Made by a program: the position numbers and the translations under genes. A model generated the notes under the pieces. The model saw only the letters and a list, made by a program, of their open reading frames with translations, was not told the DNA's origin and ran no database searches. From JADFRG01 sp964590515 (GTDB taxonomy: Bacteria; Chloroflexota; Anaerolineae; Anaerolineales; E44-bin32): a DNA stretch of 64,000 bases. Positions 7,723-16,582 of the stretch are shown piece by piece. The DNA lies in assembly GCA_964590515.1 (NCBI GenBank), contig CAZPZD010000002.1, positions 40,087-104,086 on the forward strand, written 5' to 3'. The stretch's first letter is position 1; each line of letters starts with the position of its first letter.

Positions 7723-8712
7723 GTGCTCCCGGCAGGACCCGCCCTCTCCGGCCCGACCGCACCGAGACGATCCTTCAGGCGGGCCTTGCGGTGGATCGGT
7801 CCCTTCACAGTCCTGCTGCTGGCCCTGGCAGCCGCGGTGGGGTACCTGGTCGGCGACGCCGAGCGGGAGCGGACCCAACGAGCGGAAATTCAGCGCATCA
7901 TTCAGGAGCAGTACACGCTGGGCCTCCTGGATCTTGACCACGAGAGATTTGAGATCGCCCGGCAGCGATTTGAATACATCATCCACCTCGATCCGAGTTT
8001 CCCCGGTGCAGCCGAGCAGCTGGCTGAAGCCCTGCTTGGCCTGCGCGATCCGCCCCCCACCCCGGCGCCCCCGGCTGTCACTCCCACCCCGAATCTGGCT
8101 CCGATCGAAGAGATGTTCGGGCAGGCCCAAGCGATGTTTTCCGCCGGGGAATGGACCGCGACCATCGAGACCCTGCTTGCGTTGAGGGCCAAGGACCCCG
8201 TCTACCGATCGGTGGAGGTGGATGGATTGTTGTACGCCGGGCTCCGCAATCGCGGGATTCACCGCATCTCGCAGGACCATCTCCTGGAGGAGGGGATTTA
8301 CGATCTGAGTCTGGCGGGAAGTTTTGCCCCACTCGACGAAGAGGCCAGCAACTGGCGCGGCTGGGCCCAGCTCTATCTGACCGCCAACAGCTACTTCGGA
8401 CTGAATTGGGAGCAGGCCGCCTTCTATTTCGAACTGGTGTCCACCGTAGCCCCCGGGATCCGGGGCGACGTGAGCTGGAAGTACGCGGTTTCGCTTCGCA
8501 TGTACGGACTGCAGCTGGCAGCGGAGGGGGATCCTTGCCTCGCCGAGGAGCTGATGATGATTTCTTTGGAAGTGCTGCCGGACGAATCCATCGCCCCCAC
8601 CGCGACCGCCGTCCACGACGCCTGCCAGACGGCAACCGCCCCCCCACCGCCTCCCGCGGCGACGCCAACCCCGCTAGAGACGCCGACCGAGACCTCGACT
8701 CCCGAGGGGTAA
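7723..8712 (+). CDS. Membrane-anchored TPR-like protein with Pro/Thr linkers
   Basis: The protein has an N-terminal basic segment (RRSFRRALRW), one membrane helix (IGPFTVLLLALAAAVGYLVG), a TPR-like pair (RFEIARQRFEYIIHLDPSFPGAAEQL), a Pro/Thr linker (TPAPPAVTPTPN), a second helical-repeat region, and a Pro/Thr tail ending TPTETSTPEG. Starts at 7630 (GTG frame opening) and ATG 7714 are possible, but both sit at or before the -10 box, so I prefer GTG 7723. It is divergent from the two TPR paralogues and shares their anchor-stalk-TPR plan. The following gene begins 10 bases after the stop. Function is not known. Confidence 0.7.
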   Translation: MLPAGPALSGPTAPRRSFRRALRWIGPFTVLLLALAAAVGYLVGDAERERTQRAEIQRIIQEQYTLGLLDLDHERFEIARQRFEYIIHLDPSFPGAAEQLAEALLGLRDPPPTPAPPAVTPTPNLAPIEEMFGQAQAMFSAGEWTATIETLLALRAKDPVYRSVEVDGLLYAGLRNRGIHRISQDHLLEEGIYDLSLAGSFAPLDEEASNWRGWAQLYLTANSYFGLNWEQAAFYFELVSTVAPGIRGDVSWKYAVSLRMYGLQLAAEGDPCLAEELMMISLEVLPDESIAPTATAVHDACQTATAPPPPPAATPTPLETPTETSTPEG

Positions 8713-8722
8713 GAGAGCACCC

Positions 8723-9211
8723 GTGCCATCCTGGGCCCTCACCCTGGCCTTCTGGCTGCACATGGCGGCGACCGTGGTCTGGATCGGAGGCCTCTTCTTC
8801 CAGTCGTTCGTCCTGCCACCGGCGCTGCGCCGGCTGCCAGACCGCGGCCGGGTCTTGGAAGACCTTCGCCGTCGCTTTCAGCCGCTGGCCTGGCTCAGTC
8901 TGGCGGTGCTGATCGGCACCGGTCTGACTCAAATGGCGGCCAATCCGAACTACACCGGGGTCCTCTCTTTTGAGAATGCCTGGTCGCGAGCGATCTTGGC
9001 CAAACATCTGGCGATTGGGCTAATGGTCACGGTTGGGGTCTACCAGACCTGGGTCGTCCAGCCGGCGCTGGTTCGGATGGCCATCCTCGAAGCCAGAACG
9101 CCTCAGGCCGACCATGGGCCGCTGCTCCGCCGACAGGATCGTTTGTCGCGGCTGAACCTGGCCCTTGGGATCGCCGTGCTGGCCTTCACCGCGATTGCCC
9201 GCACGGTCTGA
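8723..9211 (+). CDS. CopD-like integral membrane protein
   Basis: This 162-residue protein has four predicted helices. Helix 1 contains a conserved-looking FWLHMAATVVWIGGLFFQ and helix 3 has AKHLAIGLMV, resembling the CopD family (copper resistance D/DUF4149-like), where membrane-embedded His residues may bind metal or heme. The start is GTG at 8723, 10 bases after the upstream stop. The next gene is another small membrane protein, so the two may act together. A copper role is inference from family resemblance only. Confidence 0.6.
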   Translation: MPSWALTLAFWLHMAATVVWIGGLFFQSFVLPPALRRLPDRGRVLEDLRRRFQPLAWLSLAVLIGTGLTQMAANPNYTGVLSFENAWSRAILAKHLAIGLMVTVGVYQTWVVQPALVRMAILEARTPQADHGPLLRRQDRLSRLNLALGIAVLAFTAIARTV

Positions 9212-9283
9212 TCTGGAGCCGTCCTGCCCTCCGCAATGGGCATGCAACTTGCATCGAGCCCAGGCAGGAATTCGGAGGCAGCG

Positions 9284-9754
9284 ATGGTCTTACACTTTTC
9301 ACTCTGGTCTGGGATCGTCGGCTTGTACCTGGCGATCGCTGGGGCGCTCGGAGCCATCATTCGGCAGGCAATCGCCAAGGGCAAGCCCCGCTGGGATCGG
9401 CTCTTGGCCGCCGCATACACGCTTTTGCTCTTCGCGGCAGCCTCGGTATTCGTCCTGACCGTCACCAATTGGCCGGCTTGGTCGAGGCTAGCCCTGCTTG
9501 CCGCCGCGATGTTCGCGGCGGGGGTGGCCGCGGCTCGCCCGATCTGGGTCCCCGCCCCTTTCTGGCGGCCAAGCTTCGGCCATCGTTATTTGGCCGGGGT
9601 AATGGCGCTAGCAGCTCTCTGGGGGATAACCCAGGCAATGGCTGGATCGCCAACCGCTCCGCTGATGATCGCAGTCTCTGCGCTGGCCGCTTCGGCGGCG
9701 TCTTCCGGGACCTCGCTGAGGATTCCAGGCTTCGAGCGATCGAAATCCAACTAA
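9284..9754 (+). CDS. Hypothetical integral membrane protein
   Basis: This 156-residue protein has about four to five hydrophobic helices: WSGIVGLYLAIAGALGAIIR, LLAAAYTLLLFAAASVFVL, a third at ALLAAAMFAAGVAAA and a fourth at YLAGVMALAALWGI. The ATG at 9284 is preceded by GGAGG at a good distance; an upstream ATG at 9236 would add 16 polar residues. It follows the CopD-like gene and precedes an independent promoter for the RNase Z gene. I do not recognise the family. Confidence 0.6.
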   Translation: MVLHFSLWSGIVGLYLAIAGALGAIIRQAIAKGKPRWDRLLAAAYTLLLFAAASVFVLTVTNWPAWSRLALLAAAMFAAGVAAARPIWVPAPFWRPSFGHRYLAGVMALAALWGITQAMAGSPTAPLMIAVSALAASAASSGTSLRIPGFERSKSN

Positions 9755-9824
9755 CCAAACCCGAGCCGACGTCTGGACTGTGACCGCATAGCTTGCCGGG
9801 AGCTCGGCCCCCACCCGAGTGAGG

Positions 9825-9830
9825 TACAAT
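9825..9830 (+). promoter_or_regulatory. -10 box (TACAAT) upstream of the RNase Z-like gene
   Basis: TACAAT in the context GAGGTACAATG lies 38 bases before the GTG start of the next gene. No convincing -35 hexamer is seen. It resembles other TAnAAT-type boxes in the window. Confidence 0.4.
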
Positions 9831-9868
9831 GACCGGCCCGATTCTCCCCACCCAGTCCTGGATCACGC

Positions 9869-10789
9869 GTGTTCGAGCTTCTATTCCTCGGAACCTCTGC
9901 CTCCGCTCCATCCGTTCACCGCGGCCTTAGCGCGCAGATCGTAAGTTTTCGAGATTACCGCTTCCTGGTCGATTGTGGCGAAGGCACCCAACGGCAGATT
10001 CTGCGGGCCGGGGTGGGTTTTCGGCGGCTCAATCGGATATTGATTACCCACGGCCACCTCGATCATATTCTCGGGCTGGCCGGTCTGCTCTCCACCTTTG
10101 CCCGCTGGGAGGCCGTGGATGAATTGCAAATCTGGGCGAGTCCCTGGGCGCTGGAGCGGATTCACGACCTGCTCTTTGGGGTAGTGCTGCGCGGGGCCAA
10201 ACCCCCACTCAAGATTGACCTGCTCCCGATCGAAGCCGGTAACCTTATCGAGGACGAGGACTTTCGTTTGGAGGCATTCCCGGTCGAGCACCGCGGCCCG
10301 GGCTGCTTTGGTTTCGTGTTCGAGCAGGCCTCCCACCGACCCTTCCTACCCGAGAAGGCTTCCCAACTCGGGGTCCCGGAGGGACCGGCCCGGCGCGAAC
10401 TGGTAAGAGGCCAAAGCGTCACCCTATCCGACGGTCGACGGGTCGAGCCCGAGCAGGTCCTGGGGCCGCCCCGCCGCGGCACTCGGCTCGTGCATATTGG
10501 CGACGCAGCCTCTACCGAAGGATTGCTTGAAGCCTGCCGGGATGCCGATGGGTTGGTGATTGAAGCGACCTACCTTGAGGCCCAGCACGATCTGGCTCAC
10601 GAATTCGGCCATCTGACCGCCCGGCAAGCAGCCGAGTTGGCCAGTACAGCCGGGGTCGGGTCGTTGTATCTCACCCACATCTCTCGCCGCTACCGCGAAA
10701 AAGAGGTGCTGGAAGAAGCCCAGCCCATCTTCCCCAATGTTTCAGTGGTGCGCGACTTCGACCGGTTTCAAATCAAGCGAGCGGACTGA
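9869..10789 (+). CDS. rnz: Ribonuclease Z-family metallo-beta-lactamase hydrolase
   Basis: This 306-residue cytoplasmic zinc hydrolase would remove 3' trailers from tRNA precursors. It begins FELLFLGTSASAPS, has VDCGEGTQRQILRAGVGF, a zinc motif HGHLDH in ITHGHLDHILGLAGLLSTF, EHRGPGCFGFVFE, HIGDAAST and a final YLTHISRRY. The overall order is that of RNase Z. The classic motif is HLHGDH, so the swapped HGHLDH is a subfamily feature, and the enzyme could act on another substrate. The start is GTG at 9869 without a clear ribosome-binding site. Confidence 0.85.
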   Translation: MFELLFLGTSASAPSVHRGLSAQIVSFRDYRFLVDCGEGTQRQILRAGVGFRRLNRILITHGHLDHILGLAGLLSTFARWEAVDELQIWASPWALERIHDLLFGVVLRGAKPPLKIDLLPIEAGNLIEDEDFRLEAFPVEHRGPGCFGFVFEQASHRPFLPEKASQLGVPEGPARRELVRGQSVTLSDGRRVEPEQVLGPPRRGTRLVHIGDAASTEGLLEACRDADGLVIEATYLEAQHDLAHEFGHLTARQAAELASTAGVGSLYLTHISRRYREKEVLEEAQPIFPNVSVVRDFDRFQIKRAD

Positions 10790-10843
10790 GCCCGACCCTC
10801 ACCGTTGGCCGAGCGGAGGCCCGCCGGCTTCTGCAGATGGCAT

Positions 10844-10872
10844 TTGACCGATCCAGGCCAGCTGGGTAGAAT
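10844..10872 (+). promoter_or_regulatory. Promoter of the zinc-ribbon gene
   Basis: TTGACC (10844-10849), a 17-base spacer and TAGAAT (10867-10872) form a well-spaced sigma-70 promoter. Transcription would begin about 13 bases before the ATG at 10892. Confidence 0.7.
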
Positions 10873-10891
10873 CGCAAGGTAGAGCTGAACG

Positions 10892-11116
10892 ATGCCAATC
10901 TACGAATACGTCTGCCTCGACTGCAATACCGTATTCGACGCACTACGCCCAATGGCCAAGGCGGATGCGCCAATCGTGTGCGAGGACTGTGAAAGCGAGC
11001 ACACCTCGCGGATGTTATCGGTCTTTTTTTCTCATTCGGAGGGCCGGAGCTTCCCCGCCAGCAATGGTGCCGGCTGCGCCTGCGGCGGCGCCTGCTCCTG
11101 CGCGAGTCTCAACTAA
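10892..11116 (+). CDS. FmdB-family zinc ribbon protein
   Basis: This 74-residue protein starts MPIYEYVCLDC and has CEDCESEHTSRML about 30 residues later, giving the two CxxC pairs of the FmdB/CxxC_CxxC_SSSS zinc ribbon. The C-terminus is Gly/Cys-rich (CACGGACSCASLN), adding more possible metal ligands. Such proteins are small putative regulators of unknown targets. It has its own promoter and is closed by a strong terminator, so it is monocistronic. Confidence 0.88.
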   Translation: MPIYEYVCLDCNTVFDALRPMAKADAPIVCEDCESEHTSRMLSVFFSHSEGRSFPASNGAGCACGGACSCASLN

Positions 11117-11137
11117 TCAGCAATCCGTCGAATTGAA

Positions 11138-11169
11138 AAGAGCGCCGGCAGTCGGTTGCCGGCGCTCTT
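11138..11169. terminator. Bidirectional terminator between zinc ribbon and acylphosphatase genes
   Basis: A perfect 13-bp stem (AAGAGCGCCGGCA with TGCCGGCGCTCTT) has a 6-base loop. On the minus strand the stem runs into CTTTTCAATT, so it can end the long nuo-acyP transcript; on the plus strand it ends the zinc-ribbon gene. Confidence 0.85.
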
Positions 11170-11188
11170 GATTCTGCGGACGAAATAC

Positions 11189-11491
11189 TCAGGCCGGCTC
11201 ACCCAGGTTTGCGGTCGGGCGCACCTGAAACGCTTCCAGCGTCCCGGATGGGGTCTGCCACTCAACCTGGACCGCTTCGACCCTGGCTGCAGGCGGGCCC
11301 AATTTGCACCAGGCCAACACTCGTTCGAGCGATTGCTGCTCGCCTTCGAAGACCGCTTCTACACTGCCGTCTCGCAAGTTCCGCACCCAGCCCTTCAACC
11401 CCAACTTGAGCGCCTCGTGGTAGGTGTAGTACCGGAAACTAACCCCTTGCACTTGGCCGGTGATCACCGCGTGGACCTGGCTGGTTTGCAT
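11189..11491 (-). CDS. acyP: Acylphosphatase
   Basis: This 100-residue enzyme hydrolyses acyl phosphates such as 1,3-bisphosphoglycerate or carbamoyl phosphate. The signature GQVQGVSFRYYT carries the catalytic Arg, and GWVRNLRDGSVEAVFEG carries the catalytic Asn and the second pattern. It begins 32 bases after the nuoN stop, so it is probably the last gene of the nuo transcript. A link to respiration is not known. Confidence 0.95.
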   Translation of the reverse strand: MQTSQVHAVITGQVQGVSFRYYTYHEALKLGLKGWVRNLRDGSVEAVFEGEQQSLERVLAWCKLGPPAARVEAVQVEWQTPSGTLEAFQVRPTANLGEPA

Positions 11492-11523
11492 CTCTTTCTC
11501 TTACCTGGAGCTGCTGGGGGCGG

Positions 11524-12960
11524 TCAGCGAAGTACTCCCAATATCCCCGAGTTCTCGGCCAGGGCCAATACCGGTCCTGGGAGGATCCCGAATACGAAGG
11601 TCGCCAGCGCGGCCACTCCAATCGTAGCATTCAGCCAGCCTTCGGACCGAGTCTCCGGATCGCCTGAGCGCATGTACATCACAACCACCACTCGCAGGTA
11701 GTAGTAGGCGGAGACCACGGAGGTGAGAACCCCAACCACGGCCAGACCAATCTGCCCGGCATCCAGCGCCGCCCGGAAGATGAAGAATTTTCCGACAAAC
11801 CCGACCGTCGGAGGCAGGCCGGTGAGTGACAGCATGAACAGCCCCATCGCCAACGCCAAACCAGGGCGGCGTCGAGACAATCCGGCGTAATCGTCGATTC
11901 GTAGGCCGCCGCCTTCGATTCGCTCGACCGCCAACACCACCCCCCAGGCCCCCAGATTCGAGAATAGATAGGCGAACAGGTAGAACAACGCCGCGCTCAC
12001 CGCACCTGGCGCCACGGCCGCGACGCTGGCGGCCGGCAGGGCCATCAAGATGTAGCCGGCGTGGGCGATGCTTGAGTAGGCCAGCATCCGCTTGATGTTG
12101 CCCTGGACGATCGCGGCGACATTCCCCCAGGTCATGGTGAGGGCCGCCAGTGCGATCGTCAGGGGAGCCCAGGTGGCCGCCAGATCAGGCAGGGCCGCGA
12201 TGAAGACCCGCAGCAGCGCCGCGAAGCCACCGGCTTTGGCTCCCACTGACATGAAGGCTACGACCGCCGACGGGGCACCTTGATAGACATCGGGGGTCCA
12301 CATGTGAAAGGGCACCGCCGCCACCTTAAAGCCGAGCCCCACCAGAACCAATACCGCCCCCACCAGCAGCAGGCCGGCTCCACCGCTAAGTTCTGCGGCT
12401 ACCCCCGCCAGGTTCGTAGTCCCGGTCGCCCCGAATATTAGCGCGATCCCGTATACCAAGAAGCCCGAGGCAAAGGCCCCGAGCAGGAAATACTTCATGG
12501 CCGCCTCTTCGGACTCGGGTTTGGGTCGGGCGAACCCGGTCAGCACGTAGAGCGGCAGAGAAAGCAGCTCCAGTGCGACAAACACCACGATCAGGTCTCC
12601 CGCCAGACTCATGAGCATCATTCCGCTGACCGTGAAAAGCAGCAGCGGATAATACTCTCCCCGCTCAATTCCCATTCGGTGTAAATAGTCGTGCGCCACC
12701 GCGATCCCTAGCACTCCCGTCAGCAAGAACAGGGCCTGGAGGAAACTGGCATACGTATCCGCGACGATCATCCCGCCGAAGACGACCTGACTGCTTCCAT
12801 GTCGGACGATGATGACGATCAGCGCAAGCAGAAGCCCCGCCGCAGCAAGCAGGGCGGTGGTCCCTTTTCGGTCGAGGAACAAGTCCACAACCAACAGCGC
12901 GATCGCCCAGAACGAAACGATCAGGAACGGAGAGATTTGGGCTAGATCGGGAAGACTCAT
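11524..12960 (-). CDS. nuoN: NADH-quinone oxidoreductase subunit N
   Basis: This antiporter-like proton-pumping subunit of the complex I membrane arm has 478 residues and about 14 helices. Typical segments are GMMLMSLAGDLIVVFVALELLSLPLYVL with the conserved Glu, VPFHMWTPDVYQGAP with the broken-helix region, and LPPTVGFVGKFFIF. The ATG at 12960 overlaps the nuoM stop (ATGA). An in-frame extension to 13056 is antisigned by the nuoM gene and is not used. Confidence 0.96.
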   Translation of the reverse strand: MSLPDLAQISPFLIVSFWAIALLVVDLFLDRKGTTALLAAAGLLLALIVIIVRHGSSQVVFGGMIVADTYASFLQALFLLTGVLGIAVAHDYLHRMGIERGEYYPLLLFTVSGMMLMSLAGDLIVVFVALELLSLPLYVLTGFARPKPESEEAAMKYFLLGAFASGFLVYGIALIFGATGTTNLAGVAAELSGGAGLLLVGAVLVLVGLGFKVAAVPFHMWTPDVYQGAPSAVVAFMSVGAKAGGFAALLRVFIAALPDLAATWAPLTIALAALTMTWGNVAAIVQGNIKRMLAYSSIAHAGYILMALPAASVAAVAPGAVSAALFYLFAYLFSNLGAWGVVLAVERIEGGGLRIDDYAGLSRRRPGLALAMGLFMLSLTGLPPTVGFVGKFFIFRAALDAGQIGLAVVGVLTSVVSAYYYLRVVVVMYMRSGDPETRSEGWLNATIGVAALATFVFGILPGPVLALAENSGILGVLR

Positions 12961-14459
12961 CGCATCGCGATCGCGGCAGTGTTGACCAGGGCAATCACTT
13001 TTCCGACCGAGGGGGCCATCAGATCGAAGAAGGGCCGCGGGTAGAGGCCGATCCAAAAGATCAGGGCAAGTATCGGAGCGAGGGTGAGGATCTCGCGGGC
13101 GCTGAGGTCGGACAGTCCCTGATTCTCCGCTTTGTCCAGCGGTCCGAGGAACAGCTTCTGGAACATGGTCAGCAGATAGATTGCGGCCAGGATCACCCCG
13201 ATCGCGGCCAGACCAGCGAACCAGGCCGAACCGATCGCCGGGGAGCCAAACGACCCAAGCAAGATGGTGAATTCCCCCACAAACCCGTTCAGGCCCGGCA
13301 GGCCCATTGAGGAGAGAGTGACGACCAGGGTAATCGCGGTATAGACCGGCATCACCTTCCAGATCCCGCCGAAGGCGTCCAGCTCACGGGTATGGCGCCG
13401 CTCGTAAAGCATTCCGACCAGTAAGAACAGGGCCCCGGTGCTCAATCCATGGTTAACCATTTGTAGAATCGCCCCCTGGATGCCTTGGGGGTTCAGGGCA
13501 AACAAGCCAAGCATGACGAATCCCAAGTGGCTGACCGAAGAGTAGGCCACCAGCTTCTTCACGTCCCGTTGGGCATAGGAGACGATCGCGCCATAAAGAA
13601 TCCCGATGACTGCCAATAGGGCAATCCAGGGGGCCAGCCGCAGCGAAGCTTGCGGGAACAACGACAGGTTGAACCGCAAGAAGCCATAGGTCCCCAATTT
13701 CAGCAGCACTCCCGCCAGAATCACCGAGCCGGCGGTGGGGGCCTCCACGTGGGCGTCGGGCAGCCAGGAATGCAGCGGCCACATCGGCACTTTGATTGCG
13801 AAGGCCGCGCCGAAGGCCAGGAACAGCCACAGTTGAATCGCTTCTGGTATGGCACCGGTTGCGATCAGCTCCGGGACCGAGAAGGTGTTGGCCCGCAGCC
13901 CCAGCCACACGATCGCCAACAGCATCAGGATCGACCCGGCCATGGTGTACAGGAAGAACTTGATCGCCGCGTACATCCGCCGTTCGCCGCCCCAGATTCC
14001 GATCAGGAAATACATCGGCACGAGGGTAAATTCCCAGAAGACGTAGAACAGGAACAAGTCCATCGCCAGGAACACCCCGAGCATGCCGGTTTCCAGCAGC
14101 AGGAAGAAGACCATGAACTCCTTGACCCGCTCCTGGATGGCGCTCCAGGTTGATAAGATCGAAATCGGCGTGAGGAAGGTGGTCAACAGGATGAGCAGCA
14201 GGCTGAGGCCATCCACCCCAAGGTGATATTCGATCGTCCATCCAGAGACTCGGATCCACGGGAGCCTGATCACCATTTGAAGCTCCGGATCGGACCGATC
14301 GAAACCGGCCAGCAGGACGAGCGACAACAGAAATGTGATCAGCGCAACCGCCAGGGCCGTCCCGCGGATCCAGGAATCGCGGTTCTTGGGGAACGCCAGC
14401 AGCAGCAGCGCTCCGATCGTGGGGAAGAAGGTCAGCAGGCTAAGTATCGAGGATTCCAT
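12957..14459 (-). CDS. nuoM: NADH-quinone oxidoreductase subunit M
   Basis: This antiporter-like subunit has 500 residues and about 14 helices. It shows YHLGVDGLSLLLILLTTFL, FYVFWEFTLVPMYFLIGIWGG with the conserved pumping Glu, VPMWPLHSWLPDAHVEAPT with the key Lys/His region, and SMGLPGLNGFVGEF. It follows nuoL by 7 bases and its stop overlaps the nuoN start. Confidence 0.97.
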   Translation of the reverse strand: MESSILSLLTFFPTIGALLLLAFPKNRDSWIRGTALAVALITFLLSLVLLAGFDRSDPELQMVIRLPWIRVSGWTIEYHLGVDGLSLLLILLTTFLTPISILSTWSAIQERVKEFMVFFLLLETGMLGVFLAMDLFLFYVFWEFTLVPMYFLIGIWGGERRMYAAIKFFLYTMAGSILMLLAIVWLGLRANTFSVPELIATGAIPEAIQLWLFLAFGAAFAIKVPMWPLHSWLPDAHVEAPTAGSVILAGVLLKLGTYGFLRFNLSLFPQASLRLAPWIALLAVIGILYGAIVSYAQRDVKKLVAYSSVSHLGFVMLGLFALNPQGIQGAILQMVNHGLSTGALFLLVGMLYERRHTRELDAFGGIWKVMPVYTAITLVVTLSSMGLPGLNGFVGEFTILLGSFGSPAIGSAWFAGLAAIGVILAAIYLLTMFQKLFLGPLDKAENQGLSDLSAREILTLAPILALIFWIGLYPRPFFDLMAPSVGKVIALVNTAAIAMR

Positions 14460-14466
14460 GTATTCC

Positions 14467-16503
14467 TCATCGCAGCAGCAGGTACCCCACCATCAGAACC
14501 AACCCAAGGGTGAATGAGATGGCATAGTTCCGAACATATCCGGTCTGCAGCGCTCGAAGGCGCAGCGCCGCCTGGCGGGTGAGCTGACCCAGCCCGTTGC
14601 CGGCTCCATCGATCACCCGCAGATCGAAACCAAGCGCCAGCCAGCCGGCGGTCTGGCGGAAACCACGGGCCAACAGCGTGTCGTGGACCCAGTCGTGCCA
14701 GAATTGACCGTCGATACGGTCAGCCAAGAACCCAGCGAGCCTGACGAAGGGCCGCACGATCAGCCGGTCGTACAGGTCGTCCACCCACCATTTGCGATGT
14801 AAGGCGATCCACAATCTCCCGCCTGCCGGTTCCGGCCGTTCCCGGGTGAGTGGGCGGCGCCCGTACGCCCAGCCGGCCGTTCCGAACGCCAAGAGAGCCA
14901 GCCCGGTTGAGAGGCCCGCCACGGCCGGGTCGAAATCGGTAAGGTGGGCGTGTGCGAGGCTCGATCGCAGAAAAGAGCCGAGCGGGTGCAGCCCCGGGAA
15001 ATTGATCAGCCCACCGGCTAGCGACAATCCCGCCAGCCCAAGCAGCGGTACCAACATGATCGGCGGATTCTCACGGGCCAGCGCGGCAGCCTCCGAACGC
15101 GGCTGACCGGCGAAAACCATCCAAAGCTGGCGCCCCGTGTAGAAGGCGGTCAGTGCCGCTGCGACGCTGAGCAGCCCGAACACCAGGGGGTGGGTATGCC
15201 AGGCATCGGTCAGGATCTCGTCCTTGGAGAAGAAGCCGGCCAGCGGTGGAATGCCGGCAAGGGCCAGCCCGCCGATCAGGTACACCGCGAAGGTAACCGG
15301 CATCCGGGAACGCAACCCTCCCATCGCCCGCATGTCATTGGGGTCGATGTGCTCCTGGCCCTGAGCGCGATGATGCCCATGTTCGATTCCTTGAATTACC
15401 GATCCGGCCGACAAGAACAACAGGGCCTTGAAGAAGGCGTGGGTCACCAGGTGGAACATCCCGGAAACGTAACCTCCGATCCCCACCGCCGCGATCATGA
15501 AGCCGAGCTGGCTGATCGTGGAATAGGCCAGCACCCGCTTGATGTCGAACTGGGCGACTGCGATGCTCGCGGCAAAGAGCGCAGTGGCGGCCCCGACCAG
15601 CGCGACCGCACCGGAGGAGATCGGAGCCAGTTGAAATAGGACCGCGTTGCGGGCGATCATATAAATCCCGGCGGTCACCATGGTCGCGGCATGGATGAGA
15701 GCCGAGACCGGCGTCGGGCCGGCCATCGCGTCGGGCAGCCAGACGAACAGCGGCAGCTGGGCCGATTTGCCGGTCGCGCCTACCAGCAACGCCAGAGTGA
15801 TGGCAGTGGCGGCACCGGCCGCAGCCGGCCCTAACGTTTCAGCCCGCTCGAAGACCTGCTCGAAGCGCAAGCTGCCAAAGTGCCAGAAGGCCAGGAACAT
15901 GGCAATCAGGAACCCCAGATCTCCAATTCGGTTGACAACGAAGGCCTTTCTCCCCGCGACCGCGTTTCCGATTCCTCCGGCGCCCTTCTCGTACCAGAAC
16001 CCGATCAGGAGGTATGAACACAGGCCCACCCCCTCCCATCCGACAAAAAGGGTCACGAAGCTGTCACCCACGACCAGGACCATCATCGAGATGACGAAGA
16101 GGCTAAAGAACACAAAGAATCGCGGGTACCGACTTGGATCTCCTTGGAACCGGACATCCGCCCGCATGTAGCCGATGGCGTAGATATGTATCAGGGTGCT
16201 TACTCCGGTGACCATCAGCATCATGGTCACCGAGAGCGAGTCCAGCTTCAAGGCCCAGGGAACTTGAAGCGAGCCGATGCTTATCCATTGCGCCAACTCG
16301 AGGGTTGCCCCCTCCGGCACCGCTTGCAGGGCAATGAACTGCAGCACCGACACCAGGAAAGCCAGACCGACCGCCGCGCTGGCGATCCAGCCGGCCAGCC
16401 GTTGACCCAGCCGCGGCCCAAGCAGGAGATTGACAAGCAGCGCCAGCAGCGGGAACCCGATGACGAGCGGGGCCAATCCGAAGGCGGTCGCCGGTCCCAT
16501 CAT
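14467..16503 (-). CDS. nuoL: NADH-quinone oxidoreductase subunit L
   Basis: This 678-residue distal antiporter-like subunit has LKLDSLSVTMMLMVTGVSTLIHIYAIGYM, LFVGWEGVGLCSYLLIGFW, PLFVWLPDAMAGPTPVSALIHAATMVTAG and a long C-terminal part that should form the lateral helix and last membrane helix. Two tandem ATGs at 16503 and 16500 begin it. A 79-base gap separates it from nuoK upstream. Confidence 0.97.
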   Translation of the reverse strand: MMGPATAFGLAPLVIGFPLLALLVNLLLGPRLGQRLAGWIASAAVGLAFLVSVLQFIALQAVPEGATLELAQWISIGSLQVPWALKLDSLSVTMMLMVTGVSTLIHIYAIGYMRADVRFQGDPSRYPRFFVFFSLFVISMMVLVVGDSFVTLFVGWEGVGLCSYLLIGFWYEKGAGGIGNAVAGRKAFVVNRIGDLGFLIAMFLAFWHFGSLRFEQVFERAETLGPAAAGAATAITLALLVGATGKSAQLPLFVWLPDAMAGPTPVSALIHAATMVTAGIYMIARNAVLFQLAPISSGAVALVGAATALFAASIAVAQFDIKRVLAYSTISQLGFMIAAVGIGGYVSGMFHLVTHAFFKALLFLSAGSVIQGIEHGHHRAQGQEHIDPNDMRAMGGLRSRMPVTFAVYLIGGLALAGIPPLAGFFSKDEILTDAWHTHPLVFGLLSVAAALTAFYTGRQLWMVFAGQPRSEAAALARENPPIMLVPLLGLAGLSLAGGLINFPGLHPLGSFLRSSLAHAHLTDFDPAVAGLSTGLALLAFGTAGWAYGRRPLTRERPEPAGGRLWIALHRKWWVDDLYDRLIVRPFVRLAGFLADRIDGQFWHDWVHDTLLARGFRQTAGWLALGFDLRVIDGAGNGLGQLTRQAALRLRALQTGYVRNYAISFTLGLVLMVGYLLLR

Positions 16504-16582
16504 ACGAGCCTCGCGGCCAGCCCCGCGCGAGTGGGCTTGATCGTGAAATTCCTCACAAGCAAGTTTCTAGGCGCGGTGGCCC

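Noticed and set aside
7630..8616. N-terminal extension of the minus-strand TPR protein to base 8616
   Set aside because: This part is antisense to the 7.7-8.7 kb gene, and the basic N-terminus plus membrane anchor begin naturally at ATG 7629.
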